Positions 19,120-30,085 of a DNA stretch of 64,000 nt are shown here, one piece after another. The DNA is taken from contig NW_005178735.1 in assembly GCF_000350225.1 (NCBI RefSeq), positions 1-64,000 of the forward strand, written 5' to 3'. The stretch is from Chondrus crispus (lineage: Eukaryota; Rhodophyta; Florideophyceae; Gigartinales; Gigartinaceae). Positions within the stretch are counted from its first letter, which is position 1, and each line of letters opens with the position of its first letter. The position numbers and the translations under genes were made by a program. The notes below the pieces were generated by a model. That model was given only the letters and a program-made list of their open reading frames with translations. It had not been told where the DNA came from and searched no databases.

Positions 19120-20504
19120 CTAAAACGGCTTCACCCGCTCGAGTAGTCGTCGGATGTAGCTGTGGATCAGAAGCCAGAGTTGGGCGATCGAGATTTCGTT
19201 GCGCAGAGCCGTAGACACGTGAAGATGACCCACCGGTGGCCGCCGATCCCACAGAGTGAGACCGTAATCGGTTACGGGCTCTACATAAGAGTAACGGGTT
19301 AGCTTCTGCATAAGAGCAGCCGGATCATCCGTCATACGAGCACTCGCACGTCCAAGTCCATCACGAAGAGTATCGACACTCCCGAGGAGGTTCTGCATGA
19401 GAGAGGCATGGGAGTTACCCATCCTATCAACCTCAGAGGTAAACCAAGATTGGACACCGTGAGAGGCGACCCATACACAGGCTTGTCGTAAGGCACCAAC
19501 TATGGTAACCGGTTCGGTGACTCCATAAGAACGGCAGACTCGCTGTAACTCTTTGAACGCCTCGGCGAGGCGTTGTTCGTCATGAGGAGATGCCCGAAGC
19601 CTAGTACTAGGGGTTCCCTCCTCAGTACCGCCACGTAGCGGTCTTGAGGAGGGAACCCCATTCATTACGCTTCGCGCGTGCTGCCGTGACAGGGAACCCC
19701 ATTCATTACCCTCCGCAGGGGCTGCCGTCGGAACGCTCTCAACGAGTTGGGGCTCGGTCTCCTGAACATTCGGAAATGCTCCCATTGCTTGCCGAAGACA
19801 TCCAAGGTTTCGTTATCAAAAACGACTCATTCCTCTCCAGGTAGCCAACGACGTGCTTGAACCACCTTCAAGAGGTCTTCCAGGTCGGCTCCGCAAAACG
19901 CTGTTCCTTGAACCCCGAAATTCGTTCCAAGAATACGAATCGCATCGATAATTGTAGCCGATAATCGGAACAACCGACCCCGCGGAAGATCGTTGCGAGG
20001 CTGATACCCCGACTCTTTATTAGGAATGGAGGGCCACATCCCGTAATGAGCTGCCTGTAGGAAGGGGTACGCTGCGTTCAAAACGAACCCGGAACGTCCG
20101 ATAGCCCAGACGATACGATACCAAGGGTGTTTTGCGTTGAGGGCGATGGAGCCGTGATAAGCAAAGACTCCCGGAGTGGTAACTGGCGACCAGCGAGGGA
20201 CTTCAATGTCCGACTACAAATGGGGCTGTCTAGGGTAGAGTGCATACCGTCTCCTTGTGGGGACCTTCCAAAACGCTACGGAGTGAGACTGTCCAAGGAA
20301 ACGGTCATTCCGGTGCCGAATACGGTTTTCCACCACGACGTCTTGGACGAAGCTCTGAGTCGTCCACCAAGTTGACATGAAGGGCGACTCCAGGGCAACT
20401 AACTCTTGAGAGATACCCGTATTGGGAACCGAAACGGAAGAACGGAGAATATCGTGAACACGTTTGACGTAGGGCAGTTCTTGCACCACACGACAAAACT
20501 CCAA
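19120..20504 (-). pseudogene. Antisense accessory gene of chromovirus E2, decayed
   Basis: On the strand opposite pol, between the chromodomain and the 3' LTR, three coding blocks are recognisable. 20504-20214 and 20213-19827 are in one frame, separated only by a TAG at 20216-20214. 19785-19120 is in another frame and ends IRRLLERVKPF. The middle block (GRLFRLS, helix, R-x-LG, then LLKVVQARRW) resembles part of the E1 antisense protein. The first block (YV...ILR...P) may do so as well. Fragments up to 20880 may belong to its 5' end. The function is unknown. Position and similarity suggest an inherited accessory gene of this chromovirus group. Confidence 0.5.
19610..19659. repeat. 15-bp perfect inverted repeat with nested stem
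   Basis: Arm GGGGTTCCCTCCTCA (19610-19624) pairs exactly with 19645-19659. The 20-bp loop contains a further ACCGC/GCGGT stem. A third GGGAACCCC copy follows at about 19693. It lies inside the E2 antisense remnant. Confidence 0.85.
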
Positions 20505-21147
20505 GTCACTGGCAACCTCGGAAGGGACGCGGAGAACGGGTGGGCAATGACGATTACGGGCCGCCCAGGACGCCGCAGCATCCGGACCAAATTAACCGGG
20601 TCGCATCGAAGCGTTTCTCAGCCAACTTTTGGTAGTCCTCAAGAGAGATGCGGTCGACCGTCTCCGCCATGAAGGCCGGCGGTCGCAGTACATCAGCCAT
20701 CGGGGCTGGAGTTCCTTCCGTTGATGAGGCAACCGCCGGAGATTCCGGTTCCTAGGAGATGCGAAAGGCGATAACGAGTTCGGGAGACGACGAAACGTCG
20801 GCGGACGGGCGACGGGGTTGAAAGATCGATGACGGTTTCGACTCATCGGACGCCATAGGGAAGGGAAGCTGCTGAGCACAGAATGTGGAATGCCTACACC
20901 TTACCAGGGGGACGAACGTTGATGCAAACTCACTTCGAGAGACGGGTTTATACCGACGAAGCACAGGAGGGCTTCGAGCAGCCCCAACCGTACCAAATCA
21001 GGAACCGAGACCTCGTTCAAAAATACCAGCAATGGCGGAAAGCAGTACAGAAGGATAGTGGAGTACAGTACGCCTGGACACGTGTGGCACATGCATACTC
21101 ATTACTTATGCGGCACGAGGACGCACTGCAGTTTTAGAAGGGGGATC

Positions 21148-21502
21148 TGTGGAATAGTGGGTTTTGGACACTTGGCACTCTAGGAGTACCTCTTTGGCGA
21201 GCTGTGATTGGCAGTCATTGGACCGGTTCGTGTTGGCCAATTTAGCTGACAGGGCAGCTGGTCCCTGTAATAGTAATTAATATTAGATGATTTAGTGTAA
21301 TTAATGTAAGGTGGCCTTGTACAGTAGTAGAAGAGTGGGGTGGCTAGGTTTTTTGATACCTATAAGAGGTATCTCCTACTTCGAGCCTCCACCTCGTAAA
21401 GGCAAGCACCTCCGGCCCCAACTTTAGGCTTCCAACTCGCCGACTCCGCCGCAGCCCCTATCATCCCTGCCCGGATAACCGTCTAGCCAGGGCGCCTACA
21501 CA
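21148..21502 (+). repeat. Probable 3' LTR of chromovirus E2
   Basis: The segment starts TGTGG and ends CTACACA (TGTG...CACA). It follows directly on a polypurine tract (AGAAGGGGGATC). It contains an AT-rich block and a TATA-like CCTATAAGAG at about 21358-21367 in the pol orientation. The matching 5' LTR is absent because the element is 5'-truncated. Confidence 0.65.
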
Positions 21503-21702
21503 TTACTAGTGTTTCCGTTTTCGGTTCGATTGAACACCCCTTTTTGGGTTCTTATCCCGCTCTACCACTGCTACCAGGACTCCGCTCTACGGTTACGTTC
21601 AGGCGTGAACTTGCTGTACAACAATTTGAACTGCATTGTTAACACCCCCGGTAGATGTTGGAGCTCCCTCATCGAGCATTGGGTTGAGGTCAGTATGGAG
21701 CT

Positions 21703-22719
21703 CTACTGGCCTCTTCCTTGAAAAATCGTACCAGCGTTGCTATTAGTTTCACCTGCGTGTGTACTATTGTTCAGCCCACTACCATTCCTCCGACCACCTT
21801 GGTGCTTAGAGGTTTCTCCCCGGACCTTTTCAATACATTCAGACCGATCCCTGTACCAGTGACCAATCTGACCACATCCCTTGCATCTTGTTTCCGACTT
21901 GATCTTCTTGATGCGCTCGATTCTCTGCTGTGAATCATACCCACTTGTCCTTTTTCTAAGCATCGATCCCCTGGTGACAATTTCGTGTGATTCCCCCTCT
22001 GCTAAAACTCTCACTTGCGCCAAAGGCTGTGCCGTTTCCTCCATGCCAATCACGGAGACTTTGCATTCTGCCTTGGATCTCGTGATTAGTGCAGATATAT
22101 TGTTTGAGAAATTATTAATAACATTAAAGTTCGGCGTTCCTGGGACATTGGAGTCTTTGATGAATCCGTTTATAACGAGCGCATCAGTATCTTGAATTTG
22201 AATCTGTATGGTCTTCGCTCCTACCGTCTTGTTACTGCTTTTAGTCGTCAATTGAAACATAAGGGAATTAAGAGTGTCAGGGGTTAGTTTTGCGTTCCTC
22301 AGCATTGTTACAGCGAACTGTCTACTGGTGAGTTCCGTCAATTCCGAGGTCTGGGTGACGTAGCGCGCTACGGTTCCTGTGTATCTGTTTGCATACATAT
22401 GTGGGCTTTCCCCTGTCCGTCGTACGCATGTCTGTATATTATTGAGTAGCTCGACTTCCATTCGCATGAGCTTTGCCGGGGAATCCTTGGCAATGATATT
22501 TATGACCTGTTCCACAAGTTCCTCTCTGGTTGGATCGTTCTTGCTTCCTTTTAAGTTGGTATATCCAGATTTTTCGGCGCTCTGAATTTTCTGCTGGGCA
22601 TAGTCGTCACATGCCCTGTATATCAATGGCCCTGCACCATTCAACATAGCCCTGGATTTCGTGTCTACCTCAGCAAACATAATGAGCATTTGAATCCATC
22701 GACGAAGGTCATCCCTTTA
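21703..22719 (-). pseudogene. Ty1/copia-type Gag remnant with zinc knuckle
   Basis: This is an ORF of 328 codons from ATG at 22689. The same frame extends upstream as RDDLRRWIQ to a TAA at about 22718. The central part is helical and Gag-like (MYANRYTGTVARYV). Near the C-terminus is a zinc knuckle, CKGCGQIGHWYRDRSEC (C-x2-C-x4-H-x7-C), with a longer last spacing than the usual x4. GHW is typical of copia Gag. No protease, integrase or RT follows, because E2 LTR-like sequence lies 200 bp downstream, so the element is a fragment. Confidence 0.65.
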
Positions 22720-23648
22720 CTTAGACTTGACGGTGTGATTAGTTACAAAAATTGGAGGCTGATCTTGGTTATGCGTAGCACCTCGTGGAGAAGATGAGAG
22801 AGCCTCTGGGCCCATAACTGTGGATTTTCCGTGAGACATATTGTTTCAGGAATGTGTTTGTTCCCTTCAAACTACGGCGTGCTACAATCTGGTGCGTGTG
22901 GCAAATATTCAGCATCAGCTGGCTTCGGTTCAAATCTCCCCGTCGCTTGTCCCCTCTTTTTCTTCCCTACTAGCTCTCCTCTAAGCTGTATAAATACCTA
23001 AGTCCCTTTGGGTTTCCTCCCATTCTTCGCATCGTCCTGCGCCTCTTTTCTCAATTCTGCTTCCTCGGTGTTTCACATTGTAATTCCCTTACAAGTGCAA
23101 TGTCATTACACATCCCCTACGTGCACTATGTCCTCACTGCATACTGTAGTACACTACTACTGTACGGTATGCTGAACCCTGACCATCTTGAACATGTTTG
23201 CGCATTCTGTTTAAATGACGCCTTTGTTAGGCGTTTTGCTTCTCAAGATGGATTATGTTTCTGGATTCCTTCAAGATGAGGACGACATTTGTGATACAAG
23301 ACCACCAAATCTTCGTGCAGACAGAGATTACATTTCACCCACCCACACGGAAACGTACCAGTTCTTCGAGGGACAGAGCAATCAAGGAACGTGCTTTTTT
23401 CGTCAAAATATCTTTGCCTTTGGAAACTGAAAAGTTTAAACGCTTCTGTATATTGCCCATGTAGAAAGCGCTAATGGAGTGTAGAGACAAATTCAGATAA
23501 ATATACCCTTCCCTAAAGCATTATATGGTAAAAAAGGCTAATTTGGTGATTCAGTTCTCGTTGCTCCCAGTGCGGACAATGGGTACAGTCGTTCATCCCT
23601 GGACTCCAGGGAAACGCTCTGGGGCCTGAAGCGTTCACCCCGTCTACA
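22720..23648. other. Intergenic, no confident gene
   Basis: Only ORFs of about 70 codons occur. The sequence upstream of the copia Gag remnant could include its leader or LTR, but no terminal pair can be placed. Confidence 0.5.
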
Positions 23649-23927
23649 GTTTCCCGCAATGTTACCTCCGCGCCTCTCCCCGTCGCGCCAAAAAAGAAAA
23701 TAGCGGGCACACAACACTGTTAAAGGCCAAACAGTAGTATTTTATCCACGATGAAACCCTTTCTCGTCATGTTCGCGAGACAGGCCTCCAGTTTCCCGCA
23801 ATGTTACCTCCTCGCTTTTCCCCGTCCCGCCAAAAAATGGCGGGCACACTGCACCGTTAAAGGCCAAACAGTAGTAATTGATCCACGATCAAACACCTTC
23901 TCGTCCTGCTCCCGAGACTGGCCTCCA
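23649..23927. repeat. About 140-bp tandem duplication
   Basis: Copies start at 23649 and 23791, both with GTTTCCCGCAATGTTACCTCC, and share the GGCGGGCACAC and GTTAAAGGCCAAACAGTAGTA blocks. A partial third start (GTTACGCACAATT) occurs at 23928. They lie immediately upstream of the pogo-type ORF and could be its promoter or a transposon end. Confidence 0.85.
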
Positions 23928-23965
23928 GTTACGCACAATTCACGCCCCCTCCGAGGTCGATTGGA

Positions 23966-24457
23966 ATGCGTCATCAGGCATCGCGCGCCAAGCAAAGGAA
24001 CAGACGGGACGCAAGGGCTAAAGACAAACGGCAGACAGCGGTAAATTTATGGAAGATGGGAAAAAAGGTTGCGGATGTGGTTCGCCTCACAGCCATCAGT
24101 CGTGGGACAGCAGACCGATTACAAAAATGCCTCAAGACCAAGGACGAAGACAAACTGTCCCGCCTTCTTGACCCAGCCAACAACCGTCTCGGAGCCCCCC
24201 GTGTCATCAAAGCGGACGAGGACAAAATCATTAAGCAGCGCATTAAATATACTGCCTCCCGGGGATTCGCAATTAACAATTATACATTGCGAGCTATCAT
24301 GGCTCGCATTGCCAATGATGGTCGACGCGGTTTTCAGACGAAGGACAACATGCCCTCCCCGGACGCTGTTCGAACCTGGAGAACCCGAAACAGGGATATC
24401 ACGTTTCGAACAGCCGAAAACAAGGAACAAGCGAAGCTGCAGCACCTGCGGTTCTAA
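23966..24457 (+). CDS. Pogo/Tigger-type transposase N-terminal domain, catalytic part missing
   Basis: This is an intact 163-codon ORF from ATG to stop. It has a basic N-terminus, a helix-turn-helix-like segment (KKVADVVRLTAISRGTADRL) and the conserved block MPSPDAVRTWRTRNRDITFRTAENK. That block closely parallels the complete pogo copy at 50.3-52.5 kb (LPSPDAIRSFRAHNRSLTYRVAEN). No DDE_1 catalytic domain follows in any frame. It is either a 3'-truncated transposon or a stand-alone DNA-binding protein derived from one. Confidence 0.65.
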   Translation: MRHQASRAKQRNRRDARAKDKRQTAVNLWKMGKKVADVVRLTAISRGTADRLQKCLKTKDEDKLSRLLDPANNRLGAPRVIKADEDKIIKQRIKYTASRGFAINNYTLRAIMARIANDGRRGFQTKDNMPSPDAVRTWRTRNRDITFRTAENKEQAKLQHLRF

Positions 24458-25743
24458 AGGCGCACGAAGGCCCCTCCCCAAAGTGCGTCAACTCCTCACC
24501 ATTCCCCACCAATGTTGCTGCGTCCGCGTTACTCGGTCTCTCTGGTGCCAGTGAAATTACCAAATAGACCTTTTTCTAAAAATCTGTGTACTGCCGCACC
24601 AATAAAAGGAAATTCGGGGTTCTCTGACCCAGTACGGCTTGAGATTCTGTATCTCCTCCCAGTTGATCAGCAAACACAGAGCATCGACAACCACCAGTTT
24701 GAAGTCATTTGGGGCAGGGGAAGTAGTTTTTTTAAATTAATTTATGAAAGATGTTACCACAATATACTTTCGGGGAAGGGTACTCAGAGATCAGATACAG
24801 TGCCTTGGTTATAATGAGTGGCGGTTGTTGACCTTGTTTCTGTCTTGCGTGTGTTCTGAGTCTGCATTGTACATACCAGCGCCGTTACACAATCTCCTGA
24901 AGAGGCACTATATTTGTTCCACTCTCGAAGAGATCGCCGTGTGTTTAAGCCTAGTTTCTGAGCTCTAATGCAAGGGCACGTAGGTCTGTGTAGAAATCAC
25001 AACAGTTTGATGCGTTTTGGCTTCTCTTTCGAAATGGTTTTTAGAAAGTTGTGCGCGATTAATCGCAGTGGTGAAGTACTTCAAGCAGGAAATAGGCGCG
25101 GGCTTAATTTTTCTATAACGACTGCAGAAATCAGTTCAAATGATGGCGACAAGATGATTTTTGCATCTACGACGCGAACGTGGGGCAAGTGCTCTTGACA
25201 GAATATATAGAGTATACTTGCACTGATTGCTAGCGAACAAGGGTTCTGAGACTCCTGCTGCTGCGCAGCCGTGGTGGTCCAGGCCATTGGCAGTGTCTCA
25301 GGAATGTGGAGCCTGTACGGTGGCCTTGCGGGAAGCAGAAGAGAAATCGGAATTGCAAAAATCATGGCGCGCTGGCTGGGCCCAACTGGCTCATGCGCCA
25401 ATCAATGCACCGAAAGGGTCGACTGCCAGCGCGCCTCCTCTTGGACACCAGTTCCAAGTCCCCTTCGATCACCCTGCCTAGCGGTCTTCCCCACCCCCCC
25501 CCCCCCCCCCCCCTGCCCTCCTGCAGCGCTCGTGTCAACGCCACCCCCTCCCACCTGCGGCCATTTTCGTATCTGCATCCCGGACGGTGTTCCCCCAGTT
25601 GAAACGCACCATCCGTAGTCGTTTCCCCCCTGCCTCGTCTTCCACTTCGCCGGATTCCTACCGCCACCCACTGTCTTCCTTCTTCGTTAATCGCTACCCC
25701 ACGCTTCCCCCTCTGCCCCCTCCCGTTTCGGAATTTTCTCATC
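24458..25743. other. Intergenic; includes a C20 run
   Basis: No recognisable gene. A homopolymer of 20 C lies at 25494-25513, about 230 bp before the next host gene. The pyrimidine-rich stretch between it and the ATG at 25744 is the likely promoter and 5' leader. Confidence 0.5.
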
Positions 25744-28026
25744 ATGGAAGAAATCCTCGCTAATCTCGACACTGCTGACGCCCCCCCGATCTTTGATACT
25801 GCCTCTATCCTAGGCCCTGCTTTCGACATGGACCCAGACTTCGCGTCTGACGGGAATGACAATGGTTCAATTTATCCTCCGGATCTTTCCGCTCCTCTTC
25901 GTACTCAGCATCCTACATCTGCAGGCGCTTCGCAAGCTCCTCAGGGTATGCAAATTACCCCGGCAGAGGAGGACTATCTTACCGTGGATGATGGGGAGGC
26001 CCCGTCCGCTACTTCCCCTAAGAATCCGAACAAGTCCGCGGCCGTCGCCAACCCCGCAGACGCCTTACCGAAACTGCAACAGGACTCCGCAATGGTCATT
26101 GATCTCCCTGCTCAAACCTCTGCCATGTCTGTTGTTACATCTGCAGCGCTTTCCGGCGCGACACCCACGCTACCCACTAAAAAAGAAGCCCTTGCAAATC
26201 CAAATTCTGCTGGAGAACCCTCTTCTCAACCTATCGTTCCTGACGTGCCCCCAGATACCCCCGCCGCGATAGAACGAAGACGCCTAACCCCTATCGCTGA
26301 TGCCGTCGTGTGCGAATTCTGGTGCTCCAATCGCAACCCTGCAGACTTTGTCGCCGCCGTCAAGCAGCGTCTTCCTGTTCGGCGAAATCAGGCCCAATTG
26401 CAGAGCATTGTAGAGGAAAGTTCTACGCCGAACGCATCACCGACCAAGGATATTGCGAAGGACGCTAGCGACGAGCTGACTCTACTATGGCAGCTCCCAG
26501 AACCCTCGGAAGGTGCTTTGCTGGACACCTTGTGTGCCCGATTAGTCAAGGGCGACGCTGTTTCAACCAGGTTGATGAGTTATCTCAGTAATTCTTTGAT
26601 CACGGGGATTGTTTCTCAACGAGCGGTTATTGCAACATGGCTCAAGTGGATTGCGGCCACCCCAGACATTTCTACCCGTGTCTTGCAGTCTTTTGCAGGT
26701 CTTATGGCCCAGATTATTCCGCATTATCGCTTTTCTCCCACCGACGATAACCTCACATCCGAAATCAGGGACTTTCTTGGCGCTTTCACTACGATCATTA
26801 CGTGTGCTGCGAACACACCGTCCTTCGCCCCGCAGCTGGCTAGCGTCCTCAGTCATGATAGAGTCGTTGCACTAGTCCGGGCGTGTGCTCGAAGAATGCC
26901 ATCCATATGGCCGCAACTCGATGCTGCGATTGCCAAACTTGAAACGCGTCCAAAGGACAGTCTGGGTATCATTGAGGAGACTTTTCCATCTCGAAGCGCT
27001 TATGAAGAAGCGCCGGAATTGAGTAAACTCATTCCTAGATTGAAGAAGGGGCTCTGCGTGGGTATCACGCCTTTCGAGAGTTTTACCAACGAAGTTCCGG
27101 GACCTGGCGAGCCGCTGTCAAAAGCAATTTCGGCGGCATACGAAACTCTGCTCTTTTTTGGAAGTGAAATTGCGGAAGCGGTGCGCGGCATGTTGAGCCA
27201 AAGAGAAGGACCACAAGGAGACTATCCTTTATTAGTGGCTTTGGAGCGGGCAGCGACAGGTTCGCAGTCTGAAAACACACTTCGAAAAGACGAATTTCGG
27301 AACAAAGCGATCGCATGTCAGGCTATCGTACGCTTCCTAAGTGAGCGGGCATCCAAGTCTGCCCCGGGTGATGACTGGAAGACGCTGTGGGGAGGAAAAG
27401 AACGCCTGAAACGAATTGTCCGAGATGCAATTCCGCAGGTGAAAGCAGAGATCAAATCGGAATCGGGAGCCTTGATGATTTCTGTGGTTGTAGTGTCTGT
27501 GGCAGCGATGATACTCGGTCCTTCGCTTTGCATCAACGACACGAATGATGGAGTAGATCTCAACGACCCTGCTGCTGTTTCTGCTCAGGAGAGCCAGAAC
27601 GAGGAAGTAGAAGAGGCAATGGGTGAACTAACAGGCTTCGCAGTGGGGATTTTGGAGGAAGCGGCCACGGCAGAGGAGGTCCCTGCATGGAGATCTTTTG
27701 GTCTGTGGCTTTTATTGCTGATGTCTCGATGTGGGTCGATGTTGCGGGCCAGCGGATGTGAGCATCCAAGAGCTGCGCGAGTGCTCCGGGCATGGGGAGG
27801 ATTGCCCACTGGTACGCCAGGTTCTCACATCGCACAGGCTGGTGGGAAGCAATCGAGCCAGGGTGGAAGCGGGCACCATCAGCCTCCTAGTTCGTCATCC
27901 GCAACGGCCAGGACGGAGGGAGTGACGGCGTTTGCCACATCTGCGTCGCTGGCTATCATTGATGCATCTGATGTCTCGGGAAGTGACGAAACAATTCGAG
28001 CGCTGTGCGATGACCTTGTCCAATGA
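25744..28026 (+). CDS. Conserved-looking helical protein of unknown function, 760 residues
   Basis: An intact, intronless ORF starts with ATG at 25744, directly after a pyrimidine-rich leader. Residues 1-175 are acidic, Pro/Ser-rich and disordered. From about 180 to 600 the protein is a run of amphipathic helices (HEAT/ARM-like appearance; SLITGIVSQRAVIATWLKWI, QSFAGLMAQIIPHY), ending with an acidic segment and a Gly/Ser/His-rich tail. I do not recognise the family. A tail-type Mediator subunit (MED5/MED24-like) is one possibility but not supported by any diagnostic motif. It is convergent with the TIP41 gene (300 bp between stops) in a compact host gene island. Confidence 0.75.
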   Translation: MEEILANLDTADAPPIFDTASILGPAFDMDPDFASDGNDNGSIYPPDLSAPLRTQHPTSAGASQAPQGMQITPAEEDYLTVDDGEAPSATSPKNPNKSAAVANPADALPKLQQDSAMVIDLPAQTSAMSVVTSAALSGATPTLPTKKEALANPNSAGEPSSQPIVPDVPPDTPAAIERRRLTPIADAVVCEFWCSNRNPADFVAAVKQRLPVRRNQAQLQSIVEESSTPNASPTKDIAKDASDELTLLWQLPEPSEGALLDTLCARLVKGDAVSTRLMSYLSNSLITGIVSQRAVIATWLKWIAATPDISTRVLQSFAGLMAQIIPHYRFSPTDDNLTSEIRDFLGAFTTIITCAANTPSFAPQLASVLSHDRVVALVRACARRMPSIWPQLDAAIAKLETRPKDSLGIIEETFPSRSAYEEAPELSKLIPRLKKGLCVGITPFESFTNEVPGPGEPLSKAISAAYETLLFFGSEIAEAVRGMLSQREGPQGDYPLLVALERAATGSQSENTLRKDEFRNKAIACQAIVRFLSERASKSAPGDDWKTLWGGKERLKRIVRDAIPQVKAEIKSESGALMISVVVVSVAAMILGPSLCINDTNDGVDLNDPAAVSAQESQNEEVEEAMGELTGFAVGILEEAATAEEVPAWRSFGLWLLLLMSRCGSMLRASGCEHPRAARVLRAWGGLPTGTPGSHIAQAGGKQSSQGGSGHHQPPSSSSATARTEGVTAFATSASLAIIDASDVSGSDETIRALCDDLVQ

Positions 28027-28326
28027 CCCCGGATTGCCGATCTGGTATGGGATGGAGTGCTACGTCGGCAAGAAGTGATTGTATAGTTCTTGGTTGTCTA
28101 TATCAAACGAGCACTGGAAACGAGGCGTGTCTGTGTCAATGCCGACATGCAGGCCTTGACTGAGTAGAAAATTGATCTGTCTTCTGCGTGCTGTGGTTGA
28201 CCGCAAGTGGTACATAGTTTGTGTAGCGGAGTTAGAGTGAATGGAAGTGCCTATTTTGGACACGCAGGATAAAAGACAGACTGAAAATTCATGAGTCGGT
28301 TGGCATTCTTTGCTGGTGTGCACATA

Positions 28327-29382
28327 CTATCTCGGCAGATGAATGTTTTCCAAGATAGTGCTCATGGCTGGGACCGTTTGCGAAGCCATATCAGGGTCTT
28401 TCAGTATGGATGAAGGCGTATCTTTGAGGCTTGAAGCAAGATTTCCCTCCCTAATCACTGATTCTCGGACAATTGCGGCAGTACCGAAGCGGTGAAAATA
28501 CCTTGTGTCGAAGATGCGAACAAGGACGCCATCAACACGCAGGAAGAACCGTGCGAGTATGAAGAAGCAACTGGGCATAACTCTGATTCGGACCTTGTAC
28601 GAAGCGACGCCGTTATCATCAAGCTCATCCTCAAACAAAATGACCTCGGACGAAAATAGAATGGGAAGCTCGGTGTTCCTCAGGACCTCGTAATCAATCG
28701 GTACCAATGCGGACTGCAAATTTTGCCCGGGACCTGGTGAAATGTGAAGATGTTGCGACATGGGCTCCCAACTTGGACTCAGTTGATCTATAGGATTCTG
28801 CGAGGCAGTGACAGTGCCCGGATACCTAGTAGAAAAGGTCCAATCACTGGCTTTGTCAATGGTAGTGATTTCGACATCGTCTCTGTCGGTCTTCTCACCC
28901 CACTTGACAGCAGCCTTGACCTTGATGTTTGGATCGGCCTCTCCCACCATTCGAAGGGCGTCCACGGCACTGAAGACTAGCTGAAACGATCGTTCTGCTT
29001 GGCCTTGTGCGGATGGCGGGGAAACGTGTTCTAGTCGCAGAGTGCTACGGTCGAAGAGCATGGCAGGGAGCTTGATTCCCAAGTCGTCGGCCAGACGATC
29101 CTCGACGGCGGTGGTGGCAATCGGGAGCTGGGCGGAGCTGATATGCCAGCCGCTTATATCGATGCCAGTGCCATTCGGGTGGACGTGAAAAGCAGGTGCG
29201 GGCGCATCGCGCGGTGTGACTGATGCGTTCTGGGCGCCCATCGCGGAGAGGGTTGGCGGAAGCAATAGAAATGAGTCGGTGAGACGGTCACTCGGCGCGG
29301 ATTCGGGTCGGAGAGCACTGCTCTGGCCGAGGGAAATGGCGGACGGTGGAATGCAGCAGCAGGGTAAATTTTGGCTGGTCAT
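28327..29382 (-). CDS. TIPRL: TIP41-like protein (regulator of PP2A-type phosphatases)
   Basis: An intact, intronless ORF. The TIP41 family signature is clear: WTFSTRYPGTV, then LPILFSSEVILFEDELDDNG, VRIRVMPSCFFILARFFLRVDGVLVRIFDTR and a final IVRESVIREG. TIP41/TIPRL binds catalytic subunits of PP2A-like phosphatases and influences TOR and DNA-damage signalling (known for yeast and human). The frame is open to a TTG at 29466. The first ATG is at 29382 (351 residues); a second at 29241 would give 304 residues, nearer the usual 270-300. The gene is divergent from CLPTM1, sharing about 700 bp between starts. The stop is TAG. Confidence 0.9.
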   Translation of the reverse strand: MTSQNLPCCCIPPSAISLGQSSALRPESAPSDRLTDSFLLLPPTLSAMGAQNASVTPRDAPAPAFHVHPNGTGIDISGWHISSAQLPIATTAVEDRLADDLGIKLPAMLFDRSTLRLEHVSPPSAQGQAERSFQLVFSAVDALRMVGEADPNIKVKAAVKWGEKTDRDDVEITTIDKASDWTFSTRYPGTVTASQNPIDQLSPSWEPMSQHLHISPGPGQNLQSALVPIDYEVLRNTELPILFSSEVILFEDELDDNGVASYKVRIRVMPSCFFILARFFLRVDGVLVRIFDTRYFHRFGTAAIVRESVIREGNLASSLKDTPSSILKDPDMASQTVPAMSTILENIHLPR

Positions 29383-30085
29383 TTCTGTGTTTCCAAAATC
29401 ACCGAAATTGAAATTGCATGGGCTTTGGGGATGAGAACGGCAGTGCGTGTACACGTCGCGGCTCAAACAAGGCTGGACCCTTCTTCCCGGCTCCGTTGTT
29501 TAACAAGGTACAAGTACAGCGATGATTGCGGCGACAATACAGTATCTGAAGCCGTATGGTTTTTTTCACTGTCTTGGCATCAAAACCAATATGGCTTATT
29601 CACTCTAGCGCTTTCTAGCTCGGTCGCACCGGATCAAAGCTCTTCTGCAGAAAAGCGTACGTCGCGGTTCTACGAAACAAGGAATAAAAACCCCGCCTCT
29701 CCTGTACCGCCGCACCGTTCCCTCTCCCCAGTGGTACATCTGTCGTCTGTCGTTCTTGCAATATACGCAAGCCTGCCGTCTGTCTTGTACGGTACTTCTC
29801 CCTCTGCGATGCTGTTCAGTGCGGTCGCCCCGAGATGCTGCACGTGAGAGATGGATGAAACCAATTTTAACCAAAAAAACACAGTCCAATGCACAACGGC
29901 CTCCTCCTGCCATCGGACAGGCGCAGCCAATCTCGCTTCACCATCTCACGTCAACATCCGTCACCACTTCGCCCGCTGCCCCTCGACGCACCAGTCACAT
30001 CAAAACGCTCTCCCTTTCCCTCCCGCGATCTGCCACAGTGCCCCTCCTCGCCGGCGTCTCCCCTGCTCCCACCATCCTACCCATT
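29383..30085. promoter_or_regulatory. Shared intergenic region of the divergent TIP41 and CLPTM1 genes
   Basis: About 700 bp separates the two starts. No competing gene is seen. The CLPTM1 frame is open upstream from a TTG at 29756, but the first in-frame ATG with the expected N-terminus is at 30086. A bidirectional promoter is inferred from layout only. Confidence 0.5.

Noticed and set aside
25494..25513. C20 run as a regulatory element
   Set aside because: A plain homopolymer of uncertain length; no functional evidence.
29756..30085. N-terminal extension of CLPTM1 from a TTG codon
   Set aside because: No ATG; low-complexity sequence unlike the family N-terminus. The ATG at 30086 gives the usual length.
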